A stretch of DNA of 64,000 bases, taken from the NCBI RefSeq assembly GCF_017873215.1, contig NZ_JAGGKA010000005.1:124001-188000 (forward strand). The letters are read 5' to 3'. How positions within the stretch are numbered: the first letter of the stretch is position 1; the number at the start of each line of letters is the position of its first letter. The position numbers were made by a program, and so were the translations under genes. Under the pieces are notes generated by a model. The model was given only the letters and a program-made list of their open reading frames with translations, searched no databases and was not told the origin of the DNA. Source of the stretch: Clostridium tetanomorphum. GTDB taxonomy: Bacteria; Bacillota; Clostridia; Clostridiales; Clostridiaceae. Below are positions 27,908 through 36,527 of this stretch, piece after piece.

Positions 27908-28086
27908 AACCTACATCTTGTGATTAGAGTGTTATATATTTTAGTTTCTTTCTTATGCACTAAAATCAGAACACAAATATTCTTATTCTCGATAAATTAA
28001 CTATATTGTCATTTTCGGCAAACTTTATTTGTCCTTCTATTATTTATATCTTACTCCTTAATCCTTAAATCTTATCTCTATAACTA

Positions 28087-28575
28087 TGTATAATACAAAT
28101 AAACTCCACCTAAAACCTCCACTACTCTCAAACCCTTTTCCCATCAGTATTTCAGCCCTTTTTTTATCCATTTTTCAATTTCAAAATTACAATAAAGTTC
28201 ACCGAAAAACAGGCTCTTTCTTGAGCCTTTTTCGTTGAATGTTGGCTCTAAATATTACAATAAAGTTGACCGAAAAGATAGCGTTAAGGATCAAGAATTA
28301 AGGGTTAAGATTGGGGCTTTTTCTGTTCTGCATTTCAATAAAATCAATCAATAAAGGAAATCAATACATGGCTCAACTCCTTTGTTTCCAATGGTTTTAT
28401 CAATACTCTTTTCAATATTTTCTTCTCAATATTTTTTCATTTTCTTTGCTGCACAATAAAAAAATCATGGATGATTCAGCGTGAAAAACTGATATCTATC
28501 CATGATTTTTAGGTCTACTTTTTTTGTTCTAGGTGGACTTTATTGTCATTAGGTTAACTTTTTTTGGAGTGTACA
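28087..28575. mobile_element. Gene-less Tn7-like mini-element with both ends
   Basis: Left tip TGTATAATACAAATAAAC and right tip (minus strand) TGTACACTCCAAAAAAAG match at 13 of 18 positions, and the match continues into ACCTAA. Plus-oriented sites lie at 28,095-28,115, 28,189-28,208 and 28,257-28,276, widely spaced. Minus-oriented sites lie at 28,511-28,528, 28,531-28,548 and 28,551-28,567, exactly 20 bp apart. This is the layout of Tn7 ends: a loose left end and a packed right end. AACTA occurs directly before the left tip (28,082-28,086) and at the right tip (28,575-28,579, sharing one base), like a 5-bp target duplication. There is no open reading frame inside. It is a non-autonomous element or a collapsed relic. 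Confidence 0.72.
28212..28231 (+). terminator. Small terminator-like hairpin inside the mini-element
   Basis: GGCTC pairs with GAGCC over TTTCTT and is followed by T5. No gene lies upstream of it in the element. Confidence 0.4.
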
Positions 28576-28687
28576 ACTACGCAATCTCTAAATAAATGAG
28601 AATGCATAGTCTTTATACTTTTATATTCTTTTATTATTTATACACTATACTTTTCTAGGTATAGTATATCTCTAATTATTATTTTGA

Positions 28688-28750
28688 TTTAACTTTTTTC
28701 CAAACGGTTTGACTTCTTTTCAAATAGTTTAACTTTTTTTCAAACCAACA
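28688..28750 (-). mobile_element. Tn7-like right end at the glmS attachment site
   Basis: On the minus strand the tip is TGTTGG at 28,750, followed by three sites of the form TTTGAAAAAAAGTTAAAC at 28,728-28,745, 28,708-28,725 and 28,688-28,705, a perfect 20-bp period. The tip lies 24 bp after the glmS stop codon, the place where Tn7 inserts. The site sequences differ from those of the mini-element, so a different transposase family member is implied. This is probably the chromosomal border of the whole island; the matching left end is not in the window. Confidence 0.75.
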
Positions 28751-28774
28751 AATTTTTTAAATTAATATAGACAA

Positions 28775-30601
28775 CTATTCAACTGTAACTGATTTTGCAA
28801 GATTTCTTGGCTTATCAACGTCGCAACCTTTTTGTACTGCTACATAATATGAGAATAACTGTAATGGAATCACTGAAAGTAATGGTGCAAATAGTGGATT
28901 AATTCTTGGTAAATATATTACTGAATCCACTGTTTTTTCTATGCTTTCATTTCCTTCAAAGGCTAATCCTAAAACATGTGCTCCTCTAGTTGTAACTTCT
29001 TTTACGTTACTCACCATCTTTTCAAATAAGTCATCTTGAGTTGCAAGAGCTACTACTACAGTTCCTTTTTCTATTAAAGCTATTGGCCCATGCTTTAATT
29101 CTCCACCAGCATAAGCTTCTGAATGGATATAGGATATCTCTTTAAGTTTTAGTGATCCTTCCATAGCTACTGCATAATCAAGACCTCTCCCTAAGAAGAA
29201 CATATCCTTATGCATGTAATTCTTAGATGCAAATTTTTGTACTACTTCTTTATTATTTAAGCACTCCTGTGCCTTCTCAGGTATGCTTAACATTTCTTTC
29301 TTTAATCCTTCCAATTCTGACTCACTTAAAGTTTTCTTATTTTGAGCAAAGAATAATGCTATTATATACATTGCCACAAGCTGAGTTTCATAAGCTTTTG
29401 TAGATGCTACTGCAATTTCTGGTCCAGCCCAAGTGTATAGCACATCGTCTGCTTCTCTTGAAACAGAACTTCCCACAACATTTGTTACAGCAATAACTCT
29501 AGCTCCATGGTTCTTTGCTTCTCTTAAAGCAGCTAAAGTATCCGCTGTTTCACCTGATTGACTTATTACTATCATTAATGTTTTTTCGTCTATTATTGGA
29601 TTTCTATATCTGAATTCTGATGCTATATCTACTTCTACTGGTATTCTTGCTAATTTTTCTATTACATACTTACCAACTATTCCAGCATGATAAGCAGTAC
29701 CACAAGCTACTATATATATTTTATTTATATTTTCTATTTGTTCTTTTGTTATTTTTATATCATCAAGAGTTATTGGTTTATCAAGCATTACTCTTGAAGT
29801 CATAGTATCTTTAATAACCTTTGGTTGTTCGTGTATCTCTTTCAACATGAAATCTTCATATCCGCCTTTTTCAGCTGCATCTGCATTCCATGTGACATGA
29901 TATATATCTCTTTGTATTTCTTCTCTTTCTTCGTTATATAATTTTACTCCATTCTTTGTTAATACAACAAATTCTTTATCATTAAGAAGATATATATCTC
30001 TTGTATGATTTAACACTGCTGGTATATCTGAAGCTATAAAATACTCACCTTCCCCAAGACCTACTATCATTGGACTATCTTTTCTTACTGCTACAATTTT
30101 GTCTGGTTCATCATTGCATATTACACCTATAGCATAGCTACCTTCCATTTTAGCTACAGCTTTCATAACAGCATCTAATAAATCTCCATTATAGAAGAAG
30201 TCTACTAAATGAGGTATAACTTCTGTATCGGTTTCTGATTTAAAGTTATAATCCTTTGAAGTTAACCATTCTCTTAAATGAATATAGTTTTCTATTATAC
30301 CATTATGAACAACACTTATTGTTCCTTTTTCATTACTATGTGGATGTGAGTTTAAATCTGATGGCTCTCCATGAGTAGCCCATCTTGTGTGTCCAATACC
30401 TATTGTTCCTTGTAATGGAGTCTCACTTAACTTATTCTCTAAATTTGCTAATCTGCCTTTACATTTCATTACATCTATACTTTCATTATCTATAATAGCT
30501 ACTCCAGCTGAGTCATATCCTCTATACTCAAGCTTTGAAAGTCCTTCCACTAATATAGATGAAGCTTGTCTTTTTCCAATGTATCCTACTATTCCGCACA
30601 T
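28775..30601 (-). CDS. glmS: Glutamine--fructose-6-phosphate aminotransferase
   Basis: The enzyme makes glucosamine-6-phosphate for wall synthesis. The start at 30,601 gives MCGIVGYIG, so Cys2 becomes the N-terminal nucleophile of the glutaminase domain; a frame extension of 6 codons upstream is not used. The glutaminase domain covers about residues 1-240. Two SIS domains follow (about 285-420 and 455-590, with SQSGETADT in the first), and the end is the conserved KPRNLAKSVTVE. The 608-residue length is normal. That C-terminal coding sequence is the binding site of TnsD in Tn7-type transposition, fitting the insertion just beyond it. Expression is controlled by the upstream ribozyme. Confidence 0.98.
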   Translation of the reverse strand: MCGIVGYIGKRQASSILVEGLSKLEYRGYDSAGVAIIDNESIDVMKCKGRLANLENKLSETPLQGTIGIGHTRWATHGEPSDLNSHPHSNEKGTISVVHNGIIENYIHLREWLTSKDYNFKSETDTEVIPHLVDFFYNGDLLDAVMKAVAKMEGSYAIGVICNDEPDKIVAVRKDSPMIVGLGEGEYFIASDIPAVLNHTRDIYLLNDKEFVVLTKNGVKLYNEEREEIQRDIYHVTWNADAAEKGGYEDFMLKEIHEQPKVIKDTMTSRVMLDKPITLDDIKITKEQIENINKIYIVACGTAYHAGIVGKYVIEKLARIPVEVDIASEFRYRNPIIDEKTLMIVISQSGETADTLAALREAKNHGARVIAVTNVVGSSVSREADDVLYTWAGPEIAVASTKAYETQLVAMYIIALFFAQNKKTLSESELEGLKKEMLSIPEKAQECLNNKEVVQKFASKNYMHKDMFFLGRGLDYAVAMEGSLKLKEISYIHSEAYAGGELKHGPIALIEKGTVVVALATQDDLFEKMVSNVKEVTTRGAHVLGLAFEGNESIEKTVDSVIYLPRINPLFAPLLSVIPLQLFSYYVAVQKGCDVDKPRNLAKSVTVE

Positions 30602-30660
30602 AATTAATCTTCCTTTCAATCTTTTATTTATACTTCTCTAATTTTTTATGCTATTAAAGA

Positions 30661-30968
30661 GAAGCAGGTCATTACATTTTCGCTTTGACCATAGCTTAAG
30701 GTTTTAACACCAGATTGATATTGTGCTGAAAATCACTTTCCAGTTTTATCAATCGTTAACGGTAGTGCGATACCGTGGGGCACCCGCCGAAGATTCGATA
30801 CTCCCCATCCTCGTCAACTTAAGTGACACTCCAAATCTTCGATTTGATTAGTGGAACTTACTCAACCGTCAGGTTGAGTTTCCTTCATTACTCCAAATCT
30901 TCGATTTGGTTAGTGGAACTTACTCAACTGTCAGGTTGAGTTTTTTCTATCACTTAAGTCCTGGCGCT
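30661..30968 (-). ncRNA. glmS ribozyme: glmS ribozyme with an enlarged P1 domain
   Basis: The transcript carries the hallmark pieces in order: AGCGCCAG at the cleavage site (cut between 30,968 and 30,967), GACGAGGATGGGGAGTATCG, TTCGGCGGGTGCCCCACGG, and the 3' part GTCAAAGCGAAAATGTAATG. Glucosamine-6-phosphate acts as cofactor for self-cleavage, which destabilises glmS mRNA. P1 is a 10-bp ACTTAAGTGA/TCACTTAAGT helix. Its loop is replaced by about 124 bases made of two 62-base repeats. The ribozyme ends about 60 bases before glmS. Confidence 0.95.
30828..30951. repeat. Two 62-bp direct repeats inside ribozyme P1
   Basis: The units at 30,828-30,889 and 30,890-30,951 are nearly identical. Each holds two hairpins, CCAAATC-TTC-GATTTGG and ACTCAACC-GTCA-GGTTGAGT. 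The few differences mostly keep pairing possible (for example C to T giving a G-U pair). Confidence 0.9.
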
Positions 30969-31118
30969 TTTATTTATATCTTAATCACTCTTTTTCTATA
31001 GCATCACCCCTTTCAAATTTTAAAAACATCATTAACTATTATATTTTTAATAATATGTTTGGTCAACTATTATATAACTTATCCAAATCCTATCAACATA
31101 GAAATGGAATAAATCAAC

Positions 31119-31147
31119 TAGCTATTCCATCATAAAGGGAATAGCTA
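31119..31147 (-). terminator. Hairpin after glmM
   Basis: TAGCTATTCC pairs with GGAATAGCTA. The following minus-strand sequence is only moderately T-rich, so it may be a weak terminator or an mRNA end. Confidence 0.45.
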
Positions 31148-31168
31148 AATTGAAATTTCAAACTAAAT

Positions 31169-32515
31169 TTAGTTTGCTTTTTTCTCTATTAGTTTAGCTA
31201 AAGAATGAGCTATATCATCAATTTCTTTTTGTTCTTCACCTTCAAGCATAACTCTCACCAAAGGCTCTGTACCTGATGGTCTTATTAATACTCTTCCTCT
31301 TCCATCCATCTTCTCTTCTATTTTTCTTATTTCTTCAGCTATTTCAGTATCTGTAATATATATATCTTTTTTATCATTTGGTACTGTTGCATTCACTAAA
31401 ACCTGTGGTAATTCTTTCATAATAGAAGTCAATTCTGATAAACTCTTACCACTTTCCTTAACAATTCCTGATAATTGAAGTGCAGTTACAAGTCCATCTC
31501 CTGTAGTATTATAATCTAAAAATATTATGTGTCCTGACTGCTCTCCACCTATTTTATAACCTTCTTTTAACATTTCTTCAAGCACATATCTATCTCCAAC
31601 TTTTGTCTTTACAAGATTTATGTCTTCGTTATCCATAGCAATAAAAAGTCCCATATTACTCATTACTGTAACTACTACTGTGTTCTTATCTAATTTGCCA
31701 CTGTTTTTCATATGCTTTCCACAAATGGCCATTATAAAATCACCGTTTATTAAATTTCCTTTATTATCAACTGCTAAACATCTATCTGCATCTCCATCAA
31801 AAGCTAGTCCTAAATGGCAGCCTTTTTTAACTACATATTCCATTAATTGTTCAGGATGAGTTGAACCACAATTTTTATTTATATTTATACCATCAGGATC
31901 ATTATTTATTACTGAAACCTCTGCCTTAAGTTGTCTAAAAGTCTGAACTGCCGCTTCAAAAGCTGCTCCATTAGCACAATCAAGTGCTACTTTAAGTCCT
32001 TTTAAATCTGTTTTTATAGTTGATTTGGCAAACTCTATATAATCTTCCAAGGCTCCATCTTCTATGATCTTTCTTCCTACATCTTCCCCAATAGGTGATG
32101 GAACTCCTTCAAAATTGCTTTCTATTACTCTCTGTATTTTATCTTCTAATTCATCAGATAGCTTATATCCCTGACCATTAAAAAATTTTATACCGTTATA
32201 TTCTACTGGATTATGAGATGCTGATATAACTACACCTGCATCTGCTCCATATTTTCTTGTTAAATATGCTACTGCTGGAGTAGGTATAACCCCTACACAA
32301 ACAGCTTCAGCTCCTACAGAAAGTATCCCTGCAACTAAAGCACTTTCAAGCATATGTCCTGATATTCTTGTGTCCATTCCAACTAATATTTTAGGCTTAT
32401 GTGTTCCTTCTGTTAAAATATAAGCACCTGCTCTTCCAAGACTATAAGCTAAATCTGGAGTTAGTTCTTCATTAGCGATTCCTCTTACTCCATCTGTTCC
32501 AAACATTCTACCCAT
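31169..32515 (-). CDS. glmM: Phosphoglucosamine mutase
   Basis: The enzyme converts glucosamine-6-phosphate to glucosamine-1-phosphate, the step after GlmS. The catalytic phosphoserine is S100 in ISASHNP, the metal loop is DGDADR (about 240-245) and the sugar-phosphate loop is [11 protein letters not shown] near the C-terminus. The 448-residue length is normal. In many Firmicutes glmM follows cdaA-cdaR directly and GlmM can inhibit CdaA. Here a FAD protein, ptb and buk lie between them, and a terminator before glmM suggests its own promoter in the 260-base gap. Confidence 0.97.
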   Translation of the reverse strand: MGRMFGTDGVRGIANEELTPDLAYSLGRAGAYILTEGTHKPKILVGMDTRISGHMLESALVAGILSVGAEAVCVGVIPTPAVAYLTRKYGADAGVVISASHNPVEYNGIKFFNGQGYKLSDELEDKIQRVIESNFEGVPSPIGEDVGRKIIEDGALEDYIEFAKSTIKTDLKGLKVALDCANGAAFEAAVQTFRQLKAEVSVINNDPDGININKNCGSTHPEQLMEYVVKKGCHLGLAFDGDADRCLAVDNKGNLINGDFIMAICGKHMKNSGKLDKNTVVVTVMSNMGLFIAMDNEDINLVKTKVGDRYVLEEMLKEGYKIGGEQSGHIIFLDYNTTGDGLVTALQLSGIVKESGKSLSELTSIMKELPQVLVNATVPNDKKDIYITDTEIAEEIRKIEEKMDGRGRVLIRPSGTEPLVRVMLEGEEQKEIDDIAHSLAKLIEKKAN

Positions 32516-32733
32516 AGTAATACCTCTCTTTTACTTTATCTAATTCTTAAGGTTAACTCTCTTCTATTAAAATTTAATAACTATACTTTTATATTACGCA
32601 TTAAATGCTATAAAGTCACAAAATAATTATAATATAAATTCTCTATAGTAACAATAAAAATACCTTAATGTAAATATTACAGTTTTATTACGATTTTATT
32701 AATTTTAGTACAATTAGTTCAAATTTAAAGAAA

Positions 32734-32759
32734 TGACCAGTGATTTTCACCACTGGTCA
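32734..32759 (-). terminator. Terminator of the ptb-buk unit
   Basis: TGACCAGTG pairs with CACTGGTCA over an 8-base loop, and the minus strand continues TTTCTTT. Confidence 0.75.
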
Positions 32760-32778
32760 CCACTATATAAATATTAAA

Positions 32779-33849
32779 TTACTTATATTCTTTTGCCTTT
32801 TCTTCTCCATTTAGCACTCTTAATCCACCTTGAGCTAATGCTAACATTTCATCTTCTCCTGGATAAATAACAAGTGGTGCTATGAAACCAATTTTCTTTT
32901 CAATTTCTGCAGTTATATATTTACTGTAAGCTATTCCACCAGTTAATATAATTGCATCAACTTTTCCTTCTAATACAGCTGCACATTTTCCTATTTCTTT
33001 AGCCATTTGATAAATGAATGCATCTAATATTAATTTGAATTTTTCGTCTCCTTCTGCAGCCTTAGTTTCAACGTCTCTAAAATCATTTGTTCCAAGGTAA
33101 GCAACAGCTCCACCTTTTCCGTTTATTTTCTTTATCATTTCTTCTAAAGTAAATTTACCTGAGTAACAAAGTCTTACTAAATCTCCAATTGGAACTCCGC
33201 CTGTTCTTTCAGGTGAAAATGGACCTTCTCCATCTAATGCATTGTTAACATCTATTATTCTTCCGCCTTTGTGTGCACCGACAGATGCTCCACCACCCAT
33301 GTGTCCTACTATAACATTTACATCTAAATAAGATTTTCCATTTTCTTTTGCATATCTTCTAGCTACTGCTTTTTGATTTAATGCATGGAATATACTCTTT
33401 CTTTCTACTTCAGGCATACCTGAAATTCTTGCTACATCCTGAAGCTCATCAACAACAACAGGATCTACAATAAATGCTGGTATTCCTAATGATTTTCCTA
33501 TTTCATTAGCTATAATTCCACCAAGGTTTGAAGCATGCTGTCCTCTTACGCTTACTCTTAAATCTTCAAGCATAGTTTCATTTACAGCATATGTACCACC
33601 TTCTACAGGTTTTAAAAGTCCACCTCTACCTACTATTGCACTTAAAGTCTTTATGTCAAATCCTTTTTCTTTTAATACATTAAGTATTACATCTTGTCTA
33701 AAATGAAACTGATCATAAATAGTAGCATATTTTCCTATTTCTTCAGCTGAATGTCTTAAAGTTTCTTCTAAAACTAAGTTCTCATCATCAAATACAGCAA
33801 TTTTTGTTGATGTGGAACCTGGGTTAATTATTAATAATTTATGTGACAT
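32779..33849 (-). CDS. buk: Butyrate kinase
   Basis: Member of the acetate/butyrate kinase ASKHA family with 356 residues. The phosphate-1 loop is NPGSTSTK (9-16), with conserved GRGG near residue 75 and [13 protein letters not shown] near 180. It makes butyrate and ATP from butyryl phosphate. Together with ptb, 27 bases upstream, it is the last energy-yielding step of butyrate fermentation, which drains acetyl-CoA formed from glutamate-derived pyruvate. An SD (GGAGGG) precedes the ATG. Confidence 0.96.
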   Translation of the reverse strand: MSHKLLIINPGSTSTKIAVFDDENLVLEETLRHSAEEIGKYATIYDQFHFRQDVILNVLKEKGFDIKTLSAIVGRGGLLKPVEGGTYAVNETMLEDLRVSVRGQHASNLGGIIANEIGKSLGIPAFIVDPVVVDELQDVARISGMPEVERKSIFHALNQKAVARRYAKENGKSYLDVNVIVGHMGGGASVGAHKGGRIIDVNNALDGEGPFSPERTGGVPIGDLVRLCYSGKFTLEEMIKKINGKGGAVAYLGTNDFRDVETKAAEGDEKFKLILDAFIYQMAKEIGKCAAVLEGKVDAIILTGGIAYSKYITAEIEKKIGFIAPLVIYPGEDEMLALAQGGLRVLNGEEKAKEYK

Positions 33850-33876
33850 TTTATTCCCTCCATTTATTTTAAAATA

Positions 33877-34794
33877 TTATTTGTTTTTCTTCATATTTCC
33901 AGCAACTAATGCTGCTAAAGCTATTGAATACATTTTTGTTTCATGGCTATCATTTCTTGAAGTTAGAACCACTGGAGCTGCTGTACCTACTAATAGGCAA
34001 CCATTTTTAGAATCAGTTGTATATGTTAATGTTTTATACATTATATTTCCGGCTTGAATATTGGGAAGTAATAATATATCAGCCTTTCCTGCTACTTCTC
34101 CTGTTACTTTCTTATGATGTGCAGCTTCTTCTGATAAAGCATTGTCTATTGCAAAAGGTCCATCAACTACACAGCCTTTTATCTGTCCTCTATCACTCAT
34201 TTTAGCAAGTATTGAAGCTTCTAAAGTTTCTGGCATATTAGGATTTACAACTTCAACTGCGCATACTGCTGCTACTTTTGGACATTCTATTCCTATAGCA
34301 TGAGCTACTGTTGCTGCATTGTTTATCATATCAACCTTATCCTTAAGTTCTGGATACATGTTAAATGCAACATCTGTTAAGAAAAGTAATCTATCAAATT
34401 TTTCTGTTTCAAAAACAGCAACATGAGACATTAATTTACCTGTTCTTAATCCTACTTCTTTGTTTAGCACTGCTCTTAGGAAATTTGCTGTATCAACTAA
34501 TCCCTTCATAACCATATCAGCTTTACCAGTTGATACAAGTTCTACTGCTTTTAATGAAGCTTTTTTCATATCTGCTTCATGTACTATTTCAAATTGGCTT
34601 ACATCCATTTCTATTTCTTTTGCAATTGCTTCTATCTCTTCCTTATTACCAACAAGTATTGCATCAGCTATACCATTTTTCTTCGCATCTCTAACTGCTT
34701 CTAATACTGGTTTATCCTGCGCTACTGCTACTGCTACTTTTTTAGTTTCCTGACTCTTAACTTTCACTAAGATTTCATCAAAACTTTTAATCAT
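33877..34794 (-). CDS. ptb: Phosphate butyryltransferase
   Basis: The start at 34,794 (MIKSFDEIL) follows GAGGTG at good spacing; a frame extension of 14 codons upstream lacks a ribosome site. The 305 residues show the PTA_PTB family features, such as the nucleotide-fold start KKVAVAVAQDKPVLEA and the LLVGTAAPVVLTSR segment near the C-terminus. It exchanges CoA of butyryl-CoA for phosphate, feeding buk. It is first of a two-gene unit with a likely promoter at 34,871-34,899. Confidence 0.95.
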   Translation of the reverse strand: MIKSFDEILVKVKSQETKKVAVAVAQDKPVLEAVRDAKKNGIADAILVGNKEEIEAIAKEIEMDVSQFEIVHEADMKKASLKAVELVSTGKADMVMKGLVDTANFLRAVLNKEVGLRTGKLMSHVAVFETEKFDRLLFLTDVAFNMYPELKDKVDMINNAATVAHAIGIECPKVAAVCAVEVVNPNMPETLEASILAKMSDRGQIKGCVVDGPFAIDNALSEEAAHHKKVTGEVAGKADILLLPNIQAGNIMYKTLTYTTDSKNGCLLVGTAAPVVLTSRNDSHETKMYSIALAALVAGNMKKNK

Positions 34795-34870
34795 TAGAAC
34801 ACACCTCTTCTTAAATATTATTTTATATTTTGTCAAAGTTTTAACTAATAAAAACGAATATATGTCATCT

Positions 34871-34899
34871 ATTCTATTTTAACAAAGATTTGTCGTAAA
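34871..34899 (-). promoter_or_regulatory. Likely promoter of ptb-buk
   Basis: TTTACG and TAGAAT boxes stand 17 bases apart on the minus strand, about 75 bases before ptb. Confidence 0.45.
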
Positions 34900-34931
34900 T
34901 TACAAGTTTTCAGAATATTAAGTTACCCTTA

Positions 34932-36527
34932 TTAAAATGGTGCCCAATTTTTCATAATAGCTTCTGCTACTTTTAATCCATCAACAGCAGCAGACATTAT
35001 TCCTCCAGCATATCCTGCTCCTTCTCCAGCTGGATATAAACCCTCTAATGATATACTCTGTAATTTTTCATTTCTAACTATTCTAATAGGAGCTGAAGTT
35101 CTAGTTTCTATTCCTGTAAGAACTGCATTGTCATCTCCAAACCCTTTTATTTTTTTATCAAAATTTATTAAACCTTCCTTTAACGAATCCGTTACATAAT
35201 CGGGAAGGCAATCTCTTAAATCTCTAAAAACATATCCCGGCTTATAGGTTGGTTCTATATTGCCTATTCTTTTACTTATTCTATCTTTCAAAAAGTCTCC
35301 TAGTAATTGTACTGGAGTAGAATAATTCCCTCCCCCTAGTTTATAGGCTAAGCTTTCATAATGTCTTTGAAATTCCATACCAGCTAAAGGAGAGTTACTT
35401 CCAAAATCTTTTGGAGTTACAGATACAACTATAGCTGAATTAGAGTTCTTCCCTTCTCTTTTATGGTAGCTCATTCCATTGATTACTAACCTTTCTTCTT
35501 CTGAAGCTGCCGCTACTACATAACCACCTGGACACATACAAAAACTATATACCCCTCTATTACCTTTAGAATTATATGTTAATCTATAATCTGCTGCTCT
35601 AAGTCTTGCATGTCCTGCATATTTACCATATTGATTTTCATCTATCATGCTTTGTAAATGTTCAATTCTAACTCCAATAGCAAAGGGCTTTGCCTCGATA
35701 AATATATTTTTATCAAATATCATTTCATAAGTATCTCTAGCACTATGCCCTATAGCTAAAACCAATGCTTCACATGGAATTTCCTTTTCATTTACAACTA
35801 TAGATTTTATTTTATTATCCTTTAATACAATATCCTGAAGCTTACTATTAAAATGTACCTCTCCACCTAGCTCTATTATTTTATTTCTAATATTTTTTAC
35901 TACTTCTTTTAATATATCCGTACCTATATGAGGCTTTCCCATATATAAAATTTCTTCTGGGGCTCCAGCTTTAACAAATTCCCCTAATACAAAATCACAC
36001 CTAGAATCTTTTATTCTCGTGGTTAACTTTCCATCTGAAAACGTGCCTGCTCCACCTTCTCCAAATTGTACATTTGATTCTTTATTAAAATTTTCATTAT
36101 TCCAAAAGTCATCTACACTCTTACTTCTCTCTTCTACTTTTTCACCACGTTCTATTATTATAGGATTATATCCTTTCTGCGCCATTAAAAGACCGGCAAA
36201 CATTCCCGCCGGTCCCATTCCAACTATTACTGGTCTACTATTTAACTTTTTATTTCCAAAATTAAATTCTTCGTTATAATTAACTTCTTCTATTTTTACA
36301 TCCTTATCCCTAGCTCTTGATACTACTTTAGATTCATTATCACAAGTTACCTCTACAGCATAATTAAACTTTATAGAATCTTTTTTTCTAGCATCAACAG
36401 ATTCTTTTAATATCTTAAAACTTTTTATTGAATTTGTAGATACTTTTAATTTTTTAGCAACCTTTTCTTTTAAAGTTTTCATATCCTCTTCTATATCTAA
36501 TATTACATTATTTATCCTTATTGGCAT
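34932..36527 (-). CDS. FAD-dependent dehydrogenase-like protein
   Basis: The start at 36,527 (MPIRINNV) is 6 bases after GGAGG; an ATG 6 bases upstream is too close to it. Residues of about 1-90 form a small N-terminal domain. A Rossmann FAD motif follows (VIVGMGPAGMFAG, near residue 100), then GGAGTFSDGKL and a C-terminal GEGAGYAGGIMSA. This is the widespread clostridial family often annotated as NAD(P)/FAD-dependent oxidoreductase. Its substrate is unknown. It overlaps cdaR by 20 bases, so it is co-translated with the c-di-AMP genes. Confidence 0.88.
   Translation of the reverse strand: MPIRINNVILDIEEDMKTLKEKVAKKLKVSTNSIKSFKILKESVDARKKDSIKFNYAVEVTCDNESKVVSRARDKDVKIEEVNYNEEFNFGNKKLNSRPVIVGMGPAGMFAGLLMAQKGYNPIIIERGEKVEERSKSVDDFWNNENFNKESNVQFGEGGAGTFSDGKLTTRIKDSRCDFVLGEFVKAGAPEEILYMGKPHIGTDILKEVVKNIRNKIIELGGEVHFNSKLQDIVLKDNKIKSIVVNEKEIPCEALVLAIGHSARDTYEMIFDKNIFIEAKPFAIGVRIEHLQSMIDENQYGKYAGHARLRAADYRLTYNSKGNRGVYSFCMCPGGYVVAAASEEERLVINGMSYHKREGKNSNSAIVVSVTPKDFGSNSPLAGMEFQRHYESLAYKLGGGNYSTPVQLLGDFLKDRISKRIGNIEPTYKPGYVFRDLRDCLPDYVTDSLKEGLINFDKKIKGFGDDNAVLTGIETRTSAPIRIVRNEKLQSISLEGLYPAGEGAGYAGGIMSAAVDGLKVAEAIMKNWAPF

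Larger units (their letters stand above)
27689..28774. other. Island/chromosome junction: gene-free region with Tn7-like ends
   Basis: No credible gene is seen in 1.1 kb. From left to right it holds a 26-bp palindromic terminator (27,882-27,907), two minus-oriented transposase-type sites (about 27,990-28,030), a small element with inverted Tn7-like ends (28,087-28,575) and a further Tn7-like right end (28,688-28,750) that stops 24 bp from the glmS stop codon. Confidence 0.75.

Noticed and set aside
27782-28000. Plus-strand open frame of 72 codons
   Set aside because: It spans the palindromic terminator at 27,882 and has no ribosome site.
28511-28745. CRISPR remnants from 20-bp periodic repeats
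   Set aside because: The units abut without spacers, end in TGT tips and sit at attTn7; transposase-binding sites explain them better.
30828-30951. CRISPR-like or satellite repeat
   Set aside because: Only two contiguous units without spacers, each forming hairpins, lying within the ribozyme P1.
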